From Thuidium tamariscinum (Eukaryota; Streptophyta; Bryopsida; Hypnales; Thuidiaceae): a stretch of 64,000 nt of DNA. This document shows positions 46,699 to 60,518 of the stretch, in pieces; position 1 is the first letter of the stretch; each line of letters begins with the position of its first letter. The DNA lies in NCBI GenBank assembly GCA_947034885.2, contig OX344753.2:16182001-16246000 (forward strand). Reading direction: 5' to 3'. The translations under genes were made by a program, and so were the position numbers. The notes under the pieces are model-generated. The model was not told the DNA's origin and searched no databases. It was given only the letters and a program-made list of their open reading frames with translations.

Positions 46699-47138
46699 GT
46701 TACAACATGCTATTAGAATTTGTTTGTAAGTAGGAAGATTGTTATATTTACGGTTGCTAAAGTTAAGGTTCATTGCTACTTTGAGGTCGCCTTCCACATA
46801 TTAGTGAATATAAACATGTGTCAACTTGCACAACCAATTCTTCTTGTGTTGAAAATGTATAGTGGTTGTAACTTCAATGTCTGAGAACAAGTGGTTGTGC
46901 CCCCATTTTAGCTAAAATTTTGTAGAGACATTACCTACAAGATGCCTTGACTCCCAATTTTTCACGTTATAAATCGTTGTACTACAGTGGCTACCCATTT
47001 GAAAAGTCCAAAAATTGTAAAAATTTGTGATATGTTTGAAGAAGTTTGGCACTTCTGGATGTTATAAAATCTAAAACCATACGGTCAAATTAGACGTTGA
47101 TTAATAGATTCAGTGCACATTGCAAGTGGAGGTGTAAA

Positions 47139-47291
47139 CACTAGAAGAAAAGCAAGTTGCAATGAACAAAAAATGTGGGCCAGATTTTGTTGACAACATG
47201 TTTGTATACACAAAATCTGCGTTTACAAACACACCATCAACAAAATCTGGCCCACATTTTTTGTTCATTGCAACTTGCTTTTCTTCTAGTG
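47139..47291. mobile_element. CACTA-type MITE, 153 bp, with 3-bp target duplication
   Basis: It starts CACTAGAAGAAAAGC and ends GCTTTTCTTCTAGTG. The arms pair perfectly for about 55 bp. AAA flanks both sides (47136-47138 and 47292-47294), matching the 3-bp duplication of CACTA/EnSpm elements, whose ends begin CACTA. It is non-coding and therefore non-autonomous. The near-perfect arms suggest a recent insertion. Confidence 0.8.
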
Positions 47292-48647
47292 AAATCAATG
47301 ATGAATTGTCAGATTAACATAGTTCTTACAAATTGATGCAAACCTAGACTGACTCCAAAAATGTCTTGGCTACCGTAAAAAGGAAGTAACGTTAAAAGAT
47401 TAAACAATGAGTTTTAAATGACATTCAATAGAACACATGTTTTTATATCAACAATAACGCTCACCACAATATTTTAATGATATGACAAACATCATATTAA
47501 TAGTGATTTGTAAAAAAACATCATGATGTCCATCATCTAAAATATGGATTTTTGAGCGACATTCACTATAACAACACATGTTTATATATCAACATTAACA
47601 TCTCCCATAATATCTTGATGTTATTGAAAATATCATTGTTGACAATGATATCTACCAAAACATCATGATGTCCATCATCTAAAATTCAATTTCTTATAGT
47701 GTAGTGATCATCATTGTAATCAAGAGAAACAACAAAGAACTTGATACCATTACTACAAAGGGTAACTACTACCTTCCATATTCTACACCCTAACAAACTA
47801 ACAATCCATGGGAAATTCCACCAATCTTTTTTGGTTTGATGTATACCACATTTTATGAAAATTGCCCAACAAAATCTAAGAAAATCATAAATTGTATACA
47901 ACATTTCCACTCAAGCTTTTTGAATTCACTAGAACTCAAGTCAATGAAAACTTTCTTGCATCCTCAAAGACATCTTCATACCCTAAAATGCACATCAAGG
48001 ACAAATATTTTCCGTCGGGTTAATTCCACAACTTCACCACCCTTTCTCAAATGGTGAATTTGTTATCAAGCAAATCCAAGAATACCAGTTGTGTAATAGG
48101 AAATAAAACAAACATGACAACAAAATCTCTTTTAACATTGATCATGTCACAAAGTGAATATGATAGGATAAAGTACCTGATTCATGTGATGAAATTTCCA
48201 GCACAAGGAAAATGCACACAATACCAACAATTTTATGTTGGTTCAGAGAGCTTGATTAAGACCGTTTGATTCCTGTTAATTTTGTCCGAATTAATTGGTC
48301 CAAGTCAACATAAATCTTTAGCTAAAGGTGCAATTTCTTGTTGAGCAAATCAGTTTCTAATTCTGACATTTGAGCTCTCGATGGGACTCTCAAGGAGCCA
48401 GAGAATGCCATTGTGACGATGATCATGACCGGAGCAGAGCATTATCTGAGGAAACCACTCTTTGAGCGAGATGATCAGTAATTTTGAATGTCATCACGAC
48501 AACAGGTCAAGCTGCGGAGCAATGCGTCGGTAATCAAACATTTACATCTCCTTAAACCTCTCCTTAAACCTCTCCTGCAATTTAGACTTGGAGTACAAAC
48601 TAGACCAAGACGGTCAAATCTTGGTGAGACTCTCCTTCCATCAAAAA
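47292..48647. other. AT-rich intergenic stretch
   Basis: No gene is recognised. About 47400-47690 contains two diverged direct repeats around AACATCATGATGTCCATCATC (positions near 47518 and 47658). Confidence 0.4.
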
Positions 48648-48785
48648 GCATGTCACATTCCAAGCATTATTTTCCGCCAAACAATGTGAATGTCCACACT
48701 GAATTTCTTACGTATTTCTTGGTGAAATTCAGTGTGGCAATTCACAATATTTGGTGGAAAATAATGCTTGGAATGTAACATGTGC
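48648..48785. repeat. Fold-back element with about 55-60-bp arms
   Basis: The left arm (GCATGTCACATTCCAAGCAT ... CCACACTGAATTTC) pairs with the right arm (GAAATTCAGTGTGG ... ATGCTTGGAATGTAACATG) with a few mismatches and a loop of about 16 bp. It lies about 275 bp past the 3' end of the helicase gene. Probably a MITE; no target duplication was verified. Confidence 0.65.
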
Positions 48786-49059
48786 TTCTTTCACCAAAAA
48801 AAATGTGTGCAATGCAATGAAGCCGCTTGATTAGGAGACGCTAATCAAGTCGGTACTAAATTGGAGATAGACAATTTAGTACCCAATAACTTGAGCCTGT
48901 AACTGGTAGAAATTTGGACAGGCCATACAGTAACCAGCACGCCCAGCTCACTTCCTAAAAACTTGTCCGCCAGTCGAAGTACCAAGGGCGTCTTGAGGAT
49001 GTTGAAAAGCTGCCTATTTGGTAGTGCAGATGCATTTGCCTCTTGTATCGCCCACAGAA

Positions 49060-52000
49060 CTACAGCTTTTTATACTGTTCAATAAGCTTTGATGCATGCA
49101 ATCGAGATGACGGTTCCGCCGTGCAACCAAGACTCCGCAAGAACCCGATCTGAGCATGAAAAGGAAATTTTTAAGTAAAGAGTTGAATTTTAACAAACAA
49201 TTATACGTGGAATATGCAGTGTCATACCAGGTTTCAGGGAAACATAAGATAACCTGCTTTGCTGTAGCAGCTGCAGTACTCATGGAGCGCTCACTGCCCA
49301 GTTGCTGAAAATGATCCTGTACACAGCGAGTCGTCCAAAATGCTGATACAATGTAGGCTCAATGTACTCTAATATAATCAAATCAAATTTCGGAAGTTGA
49401 ATGTCTTCACTGCATGCAGATTCGATGCAATATTCATATTCATTATTCATAATTTTATCATATGGCATCTCTGATCTACTCGAAACATGCTGAACAAAAA
49501 ATGTGCAACTCACTTGACGCTCAGCCTGGAGCAATGCACGTTCTTCTGGTGGTAATCGTCCGAACTTGATTGCCTGAGTAGGCAGCACACATCCTCTGTC
49601 AGCGCTTACCCACATATATCCTTGTGCAAACGCTTCTTTGAAAAGTGTAACAGATTGATATCCAAGGATCAAGAGGCAACACTCACGTTCGTTGCAAAGG
49701 CAAGAGCTGCATTATCCCTCAAACAGCACTTCAGAGCGATTAACACCCCCTGCAAGGTATCCCAGCCTATGTCAGAATTCGAGTTTTTAGGTGTTGATTT
49801 TCTCTAGAATAATCATGCTGGAATTCTGAGTGTTGCATACTTGTGAACGATGGAAGATTCAATCACAGTAAAACGAGGATGTGTAATCAAAGTCAACCGA
49901 CCATTTGCGACAAATGAAGCCACCTGCTCAATTGAGCTTGAAGTTCATGTAGCAGCACAAACTCCCATGGAAGAAAATCACCGAAGCTAAAAACCTCATA
50001 GTGTGGGATTGCAAAGTTGAACACTTCTTTACTGCAGCAAAGATCGACTTTGCATACATTATTTAAAGCGTTATTCACAATCCATGGTGACGAATTCTAG
50101 CAAGACATACTCCATCGGTCAGAGTTGTAGTTTAACGAGCTGCAGTACCTTATTCTTGGTAGTCTTGCTCCGTAATCGCTCATCCACAACAAAACCTACC
50201 TGTATTAATACGGTTACCCGGCATGGTAGTCAGCTTTCAAACAACCTTTAACCCCTTAAGGATCGAGGGATAGTCCAAATTTCCAAAAATGAGATGAGTT
50301 AACAAAGTAAAACTTGTGCTCTTCAACTTATATAATATTAGGAAACAATAGTTTATAGAATCTATACCATGTTAGAAACTAACACAAGAATCTAAATCCG
50401 CTTGAGGATGAAGAAAACAAGTTTGCAATCATTCATTATTCAAAATTTAAACGCCTGGTCTTAAAGGGGTTAAAAGATCGCACAGATACCAGCAGGCGGA
50501 TATACAGCCCCTGCTCGCTACTATCTAGCTACGCATACTATGGAATCAAAATAAATTTGATCCGGATCATACAAAACGACCCGAGTGGCAAAACGGCGTG
50601 GTGATTGAGAGATGCTTACATCGCACGTATAACACGAGTGAATTCATCTTATCTGTGAGAATCCGACGTCACATAACGGTTTAATTATAACACATCCAAC
50701 TGATTTGCGACATAAAATAACATGCTAATTATTGCAGCTATAAATAACCTTGGATAGCAGACGCTTAGGATCCTGAAATGCAGGCTTCCTAGCCCAGGTG
50801 TGGAATAATGCAGCAACTGTAGAGCGTGCCTCCATGTTGAACCTGCAAGAACGAATTTTCATTTCAACTTACATGCCTGGTACAAAATTCTTGTAAGAAA
50901 TATAACACCTATCCAACTGAACAACCTCAACAAGTCTCGTAATAACAACAATAACCCTCAGAAAATTGCAATGAAGCAGACAATTTCTTAGTTTCAGACA
51001 GTCATAAATATTTCTGATATTTCACCCTTTTAAAAAAGTGCTTGCGGTTGCTCCATAGTCGGTGTCTGTGAATGGTACGTTTTCCATATCTTCATTTTTC
51101 TTTGGTTTCTCGCATGCACCTTCCTCGCATGAAAAGCTATTATGCACATCATTCAGGTCAACTGGACAATCAACGTCCTGCATTGCTGTACTCCCTAACG
51201 CGCTTCCAGTGGACTTTCCAGACACGTCGACAAGTTTAGGGTTTAGATGACAGCCGGAAGAAGAACCGCTAACTGGCACTGCACCCGTGGAATTCTTCTG
51301 CTCAGAATCTCCCTGTACCTCATCAGGCAGATTAACAAATGTATTAGCTTAAACAAGAATCGCATCTAGAAGAAAGGATAAGTTATGGCAATCACAGATA
51401 GATAAAAAATGTTTATCACTAAGATGTCGATAATAAAATAAGTCTTTACAGCTGCATGATACAGTTAGTATGTGTTGGATAATTACGCATATAGTCTATT
51501 TACATGTATATTCACTATCTCAAGATAATAGTATTCCTATAATCTGCATCTAATTGCTGCCTTTTCAATTAATTGGTTATTCAATTACGAATTGTTCAAG
51601 AATTTCGTCCACCTGGAAGTGTAGAAGATGGCGTGGCAGCTCTTTCAAAAATCGAGAAGGCTGTAGGACCTGCAATAGAATTGCTCCCGTCAGAAGAAGC
51701 AATAAAAAAACTGCACGGGGATAATAATTTCTATTTTCAGATCGAATCGGCAGAGATGCAATGGCCTTTACTTAATTTGAAAATCATCAACTAGATTTGC
51801 AATGAAATTTCGTTTCATTTGTGCCAAAAAAAAAAAATCATCAACTAGTCACAATTTAGGTTTCGTTAAACAAGTGCAAATTGACGATACTACGCCATCT
51901 AGCATTGCACTGTCTAACCTGGCGTTGACTGTCCACCACCACATAGCAGATAAAGAGCTTCTTGCGTGCACGAGTCATGGCCACATAGAAGAGGCGCCTT

Positions 52001-55000
52001 TCTTCCTGTTGAACAAGTGATACTATACAATTCAGAAAGAAATCAAGCATCGCCATTAGCTGCTTCTACAATTCTTGAACATAATAGGACGAACAAGCGT
52101 GACTAGTCAGGAATCCCTGACCCTGGGTCCAACCTTGCAAATGGGCAGAACATGACGGGAAACCTAGAGACTCTAACACAAAATCTCGTTAAAATATAAC
52201 ACTACAGCTCTAATTGACAGCACAATATTTCTGCCATTTTCAAATACAACAGTCGAAAGTTAATGACAGGAACTAGACGGAAAATCGTCTTTACCTCGAG
52301 GGAACAGGCGCCTTCTCCGACTTGACCTCTTCCCTCATTCAGCAAGGGTGTCTCTGTGTCGTTCGCCTTCAAGTAAGCCATGCAAAAATTCGGCACGAGC
52401 GTTGGCAACATGCTTGAATGTACGTCATCGATAGATTGACTTCACAAGACAGAGACCTTATCTATATCTGCTACTGATTCAGGAGGACTCCGCATGAAGT
52501 GCAATATTGCTGCCCTAGGGATCTGGAGGAATGGTCCAACAACTGCAATCTAAGTCTAGCGGCCCACCAGTATGAGGATTAGAACTACTAGTCCTCACGT
52601 TTTAAGCCAAAACACATCTAGAAGTGACCTCATCTTGTCTTTTTTTTTAGCCAAAAACACACTCTCTAACTTCGTATCTATGAAGCAACAAGTGGAAAAA
52701 GAAATCATGAGCAACCTAAGCATTCACGTTCCTTCAATGCAACAACAGCACCAGGCAAGCGGCCATGAACTTTTGCAAGTATTGATGACGTTACCTTAAC
52801 AATGTAGACGGAGTCCCATTCCAAACCCTTGGACTGTAGCCATACAGATGAACAAGATGAGTACCGAAACAGAACACTTTAAACGAAACGTTTTCTTCCA
52901 ATTTTGAACCTTAGAAATGGAGACGTCAGATTAGACTTCATCAGACTCTTACAATACAATTCATAGAATCTCATGTAAATAATAAATAAAGACAGGTCAT
53001 AAAAAGAAGTCTGGGCATTTACAAGTCTAATAAAAAAGTGATAACATTTCAGTCGGTACAATAAGATGCAAGCGCGATCAAGAAATAAGATTTCTTGAAG
53101 CGCCAATCCCGAGGTAAGCCACCCAATTTGTGCCACGATTCGGTTGTGACCTTCCAGTGCCATTATGTGCCAGTGGTGTGACATTTCAAACTTTGGAATG
53201 TAAACTTTTCGTACGTTGATCACAATGTGACACAAATAGTGGCACAAATAGGGTGGCACGCATGGAGCTCTACACAATCGCAAGACAGCATTTTTCACCC
53301 TAACTCTTAGAAGTGGGCAGTTGGTTTCAGTAACTGGGTTGCAATGAAACTAAAGACCGAAGAAGCACCTGATGCATTGTTGTTAATGTTACCGAATTCT
53401 TGTTATCTTGCCTTCTCTGATGAAAATTGTTTGATTCTCGACTCACTAGATGATCCAAGAACGCTTTGAGTACCGGCAGACAACCGTCTGCCATGTTAGG
53501 ATCTTGACGACACACAATTAAGTCGTCTCCGTCTTCGTGTGAGGATGATCTGTAGATGTTGCTCAAGAATTCGTTGACGTCATCAAGGAAGTACTCAAGG
53601 ACCTAGAAATCAAGCTGCCACGTGTCATTTCTGAGATTACTGCTATCTTCAAACTATTGAGGACAGACCACTCGTGAAACGAAGATAGTCATAGTTAACA
53701 AGAAAGAACTAAGGGAAACTCTAGAAAGCCATAATTAAAAATCAAAATATTATAGAAAATGAAGAACTATCCATGATTTCATTACCGAGACCCGAAGAGT
53801 GCGACCACTGATTCTATAGAAACCTGGCAGCATTCTGAAATCTCAAAGCCAAATCTCAAGTGATTTGCCAGAGACAGTAGACTGACTACGACATGTCTTA
53901 GACCACAGAGAAAAAACTTCTTTAACATTATCACGTGTTCACCCGCCCTCTGAATAATTAGAGCTGTAAACCTACTGTTCAAAAGTGGACGTGGAATTAC
54001 CGTTCGGGGGTCGTCATCCTCATTCAGGAGCTTTCCTCCGTCCTCGTCCACTACTGCGCGTGAATTAAAGACGGGCTTCTACATTCCGTGTTTGCAAGAC
54101 ATGTTAAACTTCTTATGGTGCACTACATACCTATAGTTGTAAAATTCAACGTACACGTATAATCAAGTGAAGATAGCCTTATCTTTGGCAGAAGAAATAC
54201 TAAGACCTAGATATTATATCACCCTTTCAATTGAGGTACAACGAGCTTACTTGAGGCAGCAAGTTGACGACAGCGGTGATTAACCCAGATAATGAACGCT
54301 CCTAGTAAAAGAACAGCACAAAACAGATCAGGTTGGCACCTCATATAAGATTTTCACGATCTAGGACATCGGGTGCTTGTCGTACCTTGCAGCAGCACTC
54401 AAGGCCGAGATTCTAGGGTCCGATTGTAGAACAGGCAATGGTTCCAAACAGTACACAAAGTAGAATCATAAAATATATGGGAGCTACTGTCGTGACGTGG
54501 TGCACTAAGTTCAGTTTATGGTTAAGCTTTTCAGCTGCCGATACCTTGTGTGCAAGGCGGTGCACCATATCAACAGAGGTGAGCACTCTCCTCCCCAGAG
54601 CAAGCTGCTTCCTGCCCAGACTCAAACACGGAACCGAAAACGTGAGGATGAAAAACCTAGAATCAGTCACGAGGACCTTAAATTGCATTTGTTCTACATA
54701 TTCTTCTGCCTTCCAGTGCAAACTGCTAGAAACTCTATTTACCCTAGAAAACTTGAAAAAACCACTCAATGAGCTAGGCAAATCACAAACGCACAGAAAT
54801 CCCTTGGTCTTGCGCGTCATGCTTGAAACTTAAATTAGGATTGCGATGTTGATAAGAAGTGCAAATGTCAATTCAACAGGAAGAAGTCGGCGAAGATTCA
54901 GACCTGCTGAAAGTGCCCGAAACCTTAGCAGTAAAAATCGTTCGAGCAGCATGGTAGAAACTAGACTTACTACTTTTGGCAACTTTGTCTACATATTCTA

Positions 55001-58000
55001 CAATCTGCAAATGGAAGCACAAGAAACCTTCAATACAACGTCCTGATTAGACTAATTTATGCTCAAATAGGCTGAAATGAAGCTCAAAATAAATGATGTT
55101 ATGTTGCAGATTCAATACGTCGAGATCAGAGAACCCTCTTAAACCAGTGATCACCTTGTACGATGCATGCGTGAGAATTTATTTCGTTCAGATTATTTCA
55201 AACGGAAAGAATAAGATGCATTTTAGCACTGACCCTTTTAGATTCGGATCTATCTCCAGGATACAAGGCCTTCAGAACTCGACGCCAATAAATGTCCGTT
55301 TGGCCTGGAAGAACAGTCCAGAGCATTGACATCACGTTCTTTATAATCTGCACCAAAATTACAAATCATACAGTCAACATGCCTATTTAAATGGCCATAC
55401 GAGTCTCTGACAATTTCAAACTCAAATATTCTTAACATTGAATGTCAGAAAATGATTGGTATATACTTTCTTGCGATAGAAAGCAACTCCGTGCACATTA
55501 AATGGAATCTTTCGAGATCGAAAGGCAGCCTGAAACATTCTTCCAGTCACCTGCACACACCATTGAATCAAATGTCACTATTCAACAAGCGGATTCAGAA
55601 AAATGCGTGTAAGAGAAATAATAATATGATGTCGAGTCAGATGATGACATAAGACACTCGGGACATACATACCTGACGACGGTACAGCACAGCTATGGTT
55701 CCAAATGCAGGGACCGACGAATCCTTATTAGAACAATTCATAAGAATGGAGTCCACGACGAATGAACATTCTGCTGCCTCCGTTCGACACTCCATCACCG
55801 CAATCTACTTGCAATAACCCAAAAAAATTAGCTTAGTATGCAAGGCTTGTCAATTAACTGTTTAAATAATCGTAAACAGATCGGGATAAGAAAATTTTCG
55901 TCACATAAACATGAGAGCGGCAAAGACTTTTAGGCAGCAATGAAACGGAAGAAAAAAAAAATATTAAAGATTATAGTATCGTGAATTTCTAGGCATAAAA
56001 TTGATTAACAGGTTCCATTCGATAGGCTTGAAATCTAATAACTGATTGAAATAGAAGCGATAAACATGGAACTGTGTATTACGATAGGATACCTTTTCTC
56101 CAATATCGTTGACCGTGTGGGCTTGTTTATCTTGGCAACGTTGCTTATTGCACTGTATTAATGAGGTGGCAGCGTCCACGATGCAACGCGTGGATCGATA
56201 ATTCTGATGCAGTCTTACCTGCCAATACAGCGCATCAGGAAGTGGATTCAATCAAACAAATCTAAAACGAACATGTTAACACACTTTTCCTTCAATGCGA
56301 CCAATAAATCATATCCTACTAAAATATCACATATCACATTGGCTTGAACTCATTGTAATGATGCAATGATCGAGCCCGAGCAAGTATTATGGAACACACC
56401 AGAAATGCAGACCAGTTTCGGTAGTTGACAAGCTCTATGATTGCAAGAAAACATCGTGTGTTAGAAATTACGAGCATAATACCTCCTTGAGGAGAGGAAA
56501 GTCTTGGCGAAAAGAGTCAAATCCAGAAGCATTCGCTCCGTTAAAGCTAAAAATGGACTGCAAATAGTAAGAAGAACGTAGCATTAGTGAGTGAGAAGTT
56601 CCTAACATTCTGTATGACTGGAAAACTGATCGCTCACAAAAAGTGACGGAGCTTAATTCAAATGCATCCAAATTTCTTGGTGGCATAATTAACATCAGTG
56701 CCTCGCTGTAATCTTTCCTGGTCTAAATTAGCGAATAATGTGTTGAATTTTTTTTAGTAACAACGTTGTTCAAATCCCGCATTGCCAAACTTGTACAAAA
56801 GCTGCTGAACGTTGCTCATCTCCAGATTGGGAAAAATTGGAGATGAAACAGACGATACCTTTTCTGCAAGTCACAACGATAGGAATCGTGGATAGAAATA
56901 AACCTGGTCATCATCACCAACAACAGTGACACGATTGTGTGATGCAAGAAGCCGAAGGAATCGATATTGCATGGTGCTCGTGTCTTGAAACTCGTCCACC
57001 AGCACACAAGTCCATGTTTTCTGGCACTCACTCATCACTGCTATAAAACTTCAGGTACTTGAATTTCGTGTGACACATCACTCACACGGTACAAAATACA
57101 CATGGCGAGAAGGACTAATAATTCCACTGATCTGAGATTGGTTGTGATGTACCTTCGGAATTCTCCTCAAGTAGGGATACCGCGAAAGTGATAAAATCAT
57201 GGTAATCAAGTGCATCACAAGCGGCCAAGGTCGCTTCATAATGCCTCAACACAGCGGCCTGCAGCAAGAAAGATCAATATTTGCAACGCTCTATAACACT
57301 TGCGAAGTTCTATGGTCTTTAGACAGCCGAATTGCTGCCCTGATGAAATTAAAAATACATCAGAAAATCAAATCGATTTACAAGAAAAAACTCAATTCCA
57401 TCTCAACATAATTTAGCGAAGCGACCTTACCCCAAATGCGTTTCCCATTTTCTCGTAATTCAAGGAAGTCCTTCCAGCGGCTTTGGCCTACAAAAACACA
57501 AATCAACTCCGAGTAAGAACCTTCACTACAAAGACCGTTATTAAAGAGACATAATTGGTCCAAGATCCTACTGGTATATAAGGGTTCGATGAGGCGACCG
57601 AATCAGGAGAAATGATAAGGCATATTTTACTGGGGTATCAAACTTACTTGCGTGATAAACTGTTGCCATTTCTTGGCCTTGTCTTTCCACATTGCCGGAC
57701 TGAAGTCACTTCCTGTTTCATTTTCTATTGCTCCTGAAGAATCGTTCTCAACCGCACCACCCGGGATAGTCTGAATTTCTAACGAAGCTAGTCGAGTTGC
57801 CTCAATTACAGCCCTCCTTTGCTGCCCATGCCCGTACACAAGGAACTCTGCGGAGCGTCCTAACCTGCCAATACGACGGTTACAGCTAGAGTTAGTGCTC
57901 TAAAACTAAATCTCGCGACTGAATCGTACATTTATATAAAGCATTAGAAGGCACGAAATAGAATTTTTTGTTTAGAAATCATCGCCCATTAAGCTAGACC

Positions 58001-60167
58001 TATTTTATACATTATAATCTGGGAAAAAAGGTCATTTTCTCCTGGGCTCGACTCACTCACTTATCTGCATGAGCCCGACAAAGCTGTAGACAAAAGGAGT
58101 GAAATGTCGTAATTGTGAGTTCCTTCGAAATAGATTTGCCAGTTGCTACCGCCACACGTTGTCTCATCTCACTCGCTGCAGCGGTGGTGAAGGTCATTGC
58201 TAAAATACTCTTTGCTTCTACTCCCTGCAGAGTACTTATAAAATGAAGGCATGAGCTCGCTAATCATTTATTCAGAACTCAGAACTGAATCACATACAAA
58301 GAAAATTAAAATCTGATGATGTCATATCAGCCATGGACGCCTAAGTATGTAATGCACCCGCAGTAATGATAAAGACGGCCATTCGCCATACCTCCCTTAG
58401 AAGAGTCAAAAGTCTCGCAACCATTGTGGATGTCTGCACAGCACGTTCTGCACGGCATTAGTGCAACAGGAGCAAGGCCACATATATCCCATGAAGTTCT
58501 CAAGTAGCACAGGATGTAGAAAAGCCATATGTGCCCAGGAGTTCTGCGAGCACACCTTTCCACTTCCAGGCCCTGCCAATATGAGCAACGGCTTCAAGGT
58601 ATCACTAATAGCTGCCTCCCTTTGATACTCATTCAATTTCGTTAAGTAGTCTGCTGGAAGTTCTGTCTGACAAGTGGTTTTGTCATTTGCTGCAACAGTC
58701 AAAGGCTGAAAGACCGAAAGACCAGAACTGGCAGCGATCACTCTAGCAGGAGAGGATTCAAACTTAGAAACAGCTGGAGGGATTCCTTCAGTCGTAGTAA
58801 TAGAATTCATTGTCGAATACTGCGTCTCCCTGATATTAGCAAGATCTTCATCAGCTACGACATGCAGCTCATCCAAAGCAGAATCTACTACGATTGTAGG
58901 CTCTCCTCCTAGCCCTCCACCTGCTGATGCAAAATGTTCAAGGCCGCGAGAAGATAAACTAACAGATTCCGTCACACTTAAGGATGCAGAAGAAGCTGTC
59001 CGCTCTTTAGCTCGCATTTCCAGGTCAAGGGGTCCCTCTTGCGTAATTTCTGATTCCAGCACAATAGAATCATGCAGAGAAGAGCGAGAATTGACAGAGC
59101 ATGGCGTTGATAAAATCTTGACCGGGGACTCGACGGACGACACAGCAACCGTAACCGGACAATTTGACTGTTTCTTGCAAATGTCGTCTAATTCTTTCAG
59201 AGTTTCTTCGTCAAAATCTTCGCAAATATCTCCAGGCAAAACATATCTGAAGTCATTTTCTCTAGGTAAACATTTTTTGGATGATACATCAAGCGCAGGG
59301 GAGGGGGAAGACATTTGCGTCTTGCTCGAGCCATCAGAAAAAGGTTCTCCACTGCTAGTTCCTTTGAAGTCGAAGCAAGTCGCGGGTGAATTGTGAGCTG
59401 CTCCTGACTGGAAAATCGGCAAGAGATTATTCCCTGATAAAATTCCAAGGGGTGTCCTTTCCCTTCTATCTGGTAGAGTTGCAATGCACATCCTCTTAGC
59501 AGGGGCCGGACTCCTGGTACAAAAAACAACTTAATGAAGAGCTTCAGAATAGCAGCAATATTTACACCACATGAACGTGGATGCATTATGATAACTCTCA
59601 AGAGGTTCACTTTGTCGGATGATGCAGTCCAATTGATCGAGAATCGTTTCCAAACAAATTCTACGCATTCTAGAAATTGCAGGTGTTTCAAGAACACACT
59701 GAGAGTATAGAAAAATCCATGCGCTGAAATGTAGTTTGAATGAAATGTGCAGCATATTGCAAACAAGAAAATTGTAGCGAGCAATTCAACTAGTAGCCAA
59801 GAATTTCCAAACAAAACCTTTGCTTTGTAACAATTGCAGGTGTTTCAAGAACACACTTAGGCTCTTCAGAAATTCGGTTTCCTGAAGTGCTCGTTAAGCA
59901 AAATGCTGTGCCAAGAACGAAATTGTAGCAAATCATTGAAAAGTAATTCACGTACCTGAAGCTTGGAGGGACTTGAGGACACGACCCGCCGTGAGATACC
60001 TCCAACGGAGATTCATTTTCTGATGTGCAATGCACTCGAGGTAGCGGCGACAATGGACTCGAAGAAAGGGAATGCGAACGCTTCTGCGCGAGTTTCGCTT
60101 TCGCCGCACGGAAATTGTCGGTGATCCTCCGCTGCTGCTGCTCGCTGAGCTTAGAGCTCGACATCAT
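49060..60167 (-). CDS. SRS2/UvrD-like superfamily-1 DNA helicase (29 exons)
   Basis: Predicted 1305-residue nuclear helicase of the plant SRS2-like group (At4g25120 type), which dismantles recombination intermediates. Exons, 5' to 3': 59956-60167, 58556-59513, 58392-58433, 58061-58224, 57648-57864, 57431-57487, 57153-57258, 56904-57040, 56483-56557, 56093-56218, 55673-55804, 55467-55550, 55234-55347, 54904-55004, 54545-54611, 54251-54301, 54001-54078, 53369-53602, 52795-52833, 52295-52366, 51919-52005, 51613-51669, 51026-51312, 50749-50842, 50149-50199, 49687-49749, 49514-49573, 49254-49316, 49060-49149. Phases agree throughout. Motifs: Walker A AGPGSGKT 384-391, [18 protein letters not shown], Walker B DEFQDTS from 601, GDDDQ 627-631, NYRST 662-666, [15 protein letters not shown] at 977-991, [10 protein letters not shown] near 1031. 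The conserved N-terminal [17 protein letters not shown] and C-terminal [21 protein letters not shown] are present. Residues 71-360 are low-complexity and Ser-rich. Start could be 60164. Confidence 0.9.
50247..50474. mobile_element. MITE in an intron of the helicase gene
   Basis: It is bounded by TTTAACCCCTTAAGG and CTTAAAGGGGTTAAA and is 228 bp long. It lies in the 549-bp intron 50200-50748, the largest of the gene. The interior is AT-rich and non-coding. The termini resemble those of families E and K (TTTAACCCCTAA). Confidence 0.6.
59660..59870 (-). repeat. Tandem duplicated exon-like segment in helicase intron 1
   Basis: On the minus strand a 24-nt stretch is identical at about 59836-59859 and 59676-59699, and similarity continues for about 20 nt more. 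Both copies read CVLETPAI-x(4-5)-R-x-CLE in one frame. Each is preceded by an AG (TACTCTCAG before one). Neither joins exon 1 in the reading phase of the gene model, so they look like relics of duplicated exon or alternative exons. The start of exon 2 (SPAPAKRMC) vaguely resembles the same motif. Confidence 0.5.
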
Positions 60168-60518
60168 TAACTCCTACTAAAAATGCAGGCATTGCGAGCC
60201 ATATCTGCCCTACGCTTACAAGAATTCAAAGTTTCGATGTTCTATCCTCCGAAGACAATCTGCACGCAGGGCTTCAACACTAATCGTTTTGCAATTTCGG
60301 TGAACTATGGAGACAATCAAGCAAATCGTTTACGTTCGTGGTCTCGTCCATACTTGAATCTAAGAAATTTCGTAACTGCAATAGTCAAGAGTCTCGAGAC
60401 ACTCCAATTCAAAAGCGTGAAGTACCACAATTCTCGAAAAGGACGCCCACATTCTCTAAAATGGTCAAACCCGAAAGCTTCACCAAGAAGCTAGCATTCA
60501 AACATACCGGTAAGTTAG

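Noticed and set aside
49577-49665. Possible extra helicase exon encoding EAFAQGYMW
   Set aside because: Phase does not fit exon 26, and joining exon 26 directly to 49573 gives [15 protein letters not shown], which aligns with the family.
54413-54833. 131- and 135-codon frames on opposite strands
   Set aside because: Only 54545-54611 on the minus strand is helicase exon; the rest is intron read-through and antisense shadow.
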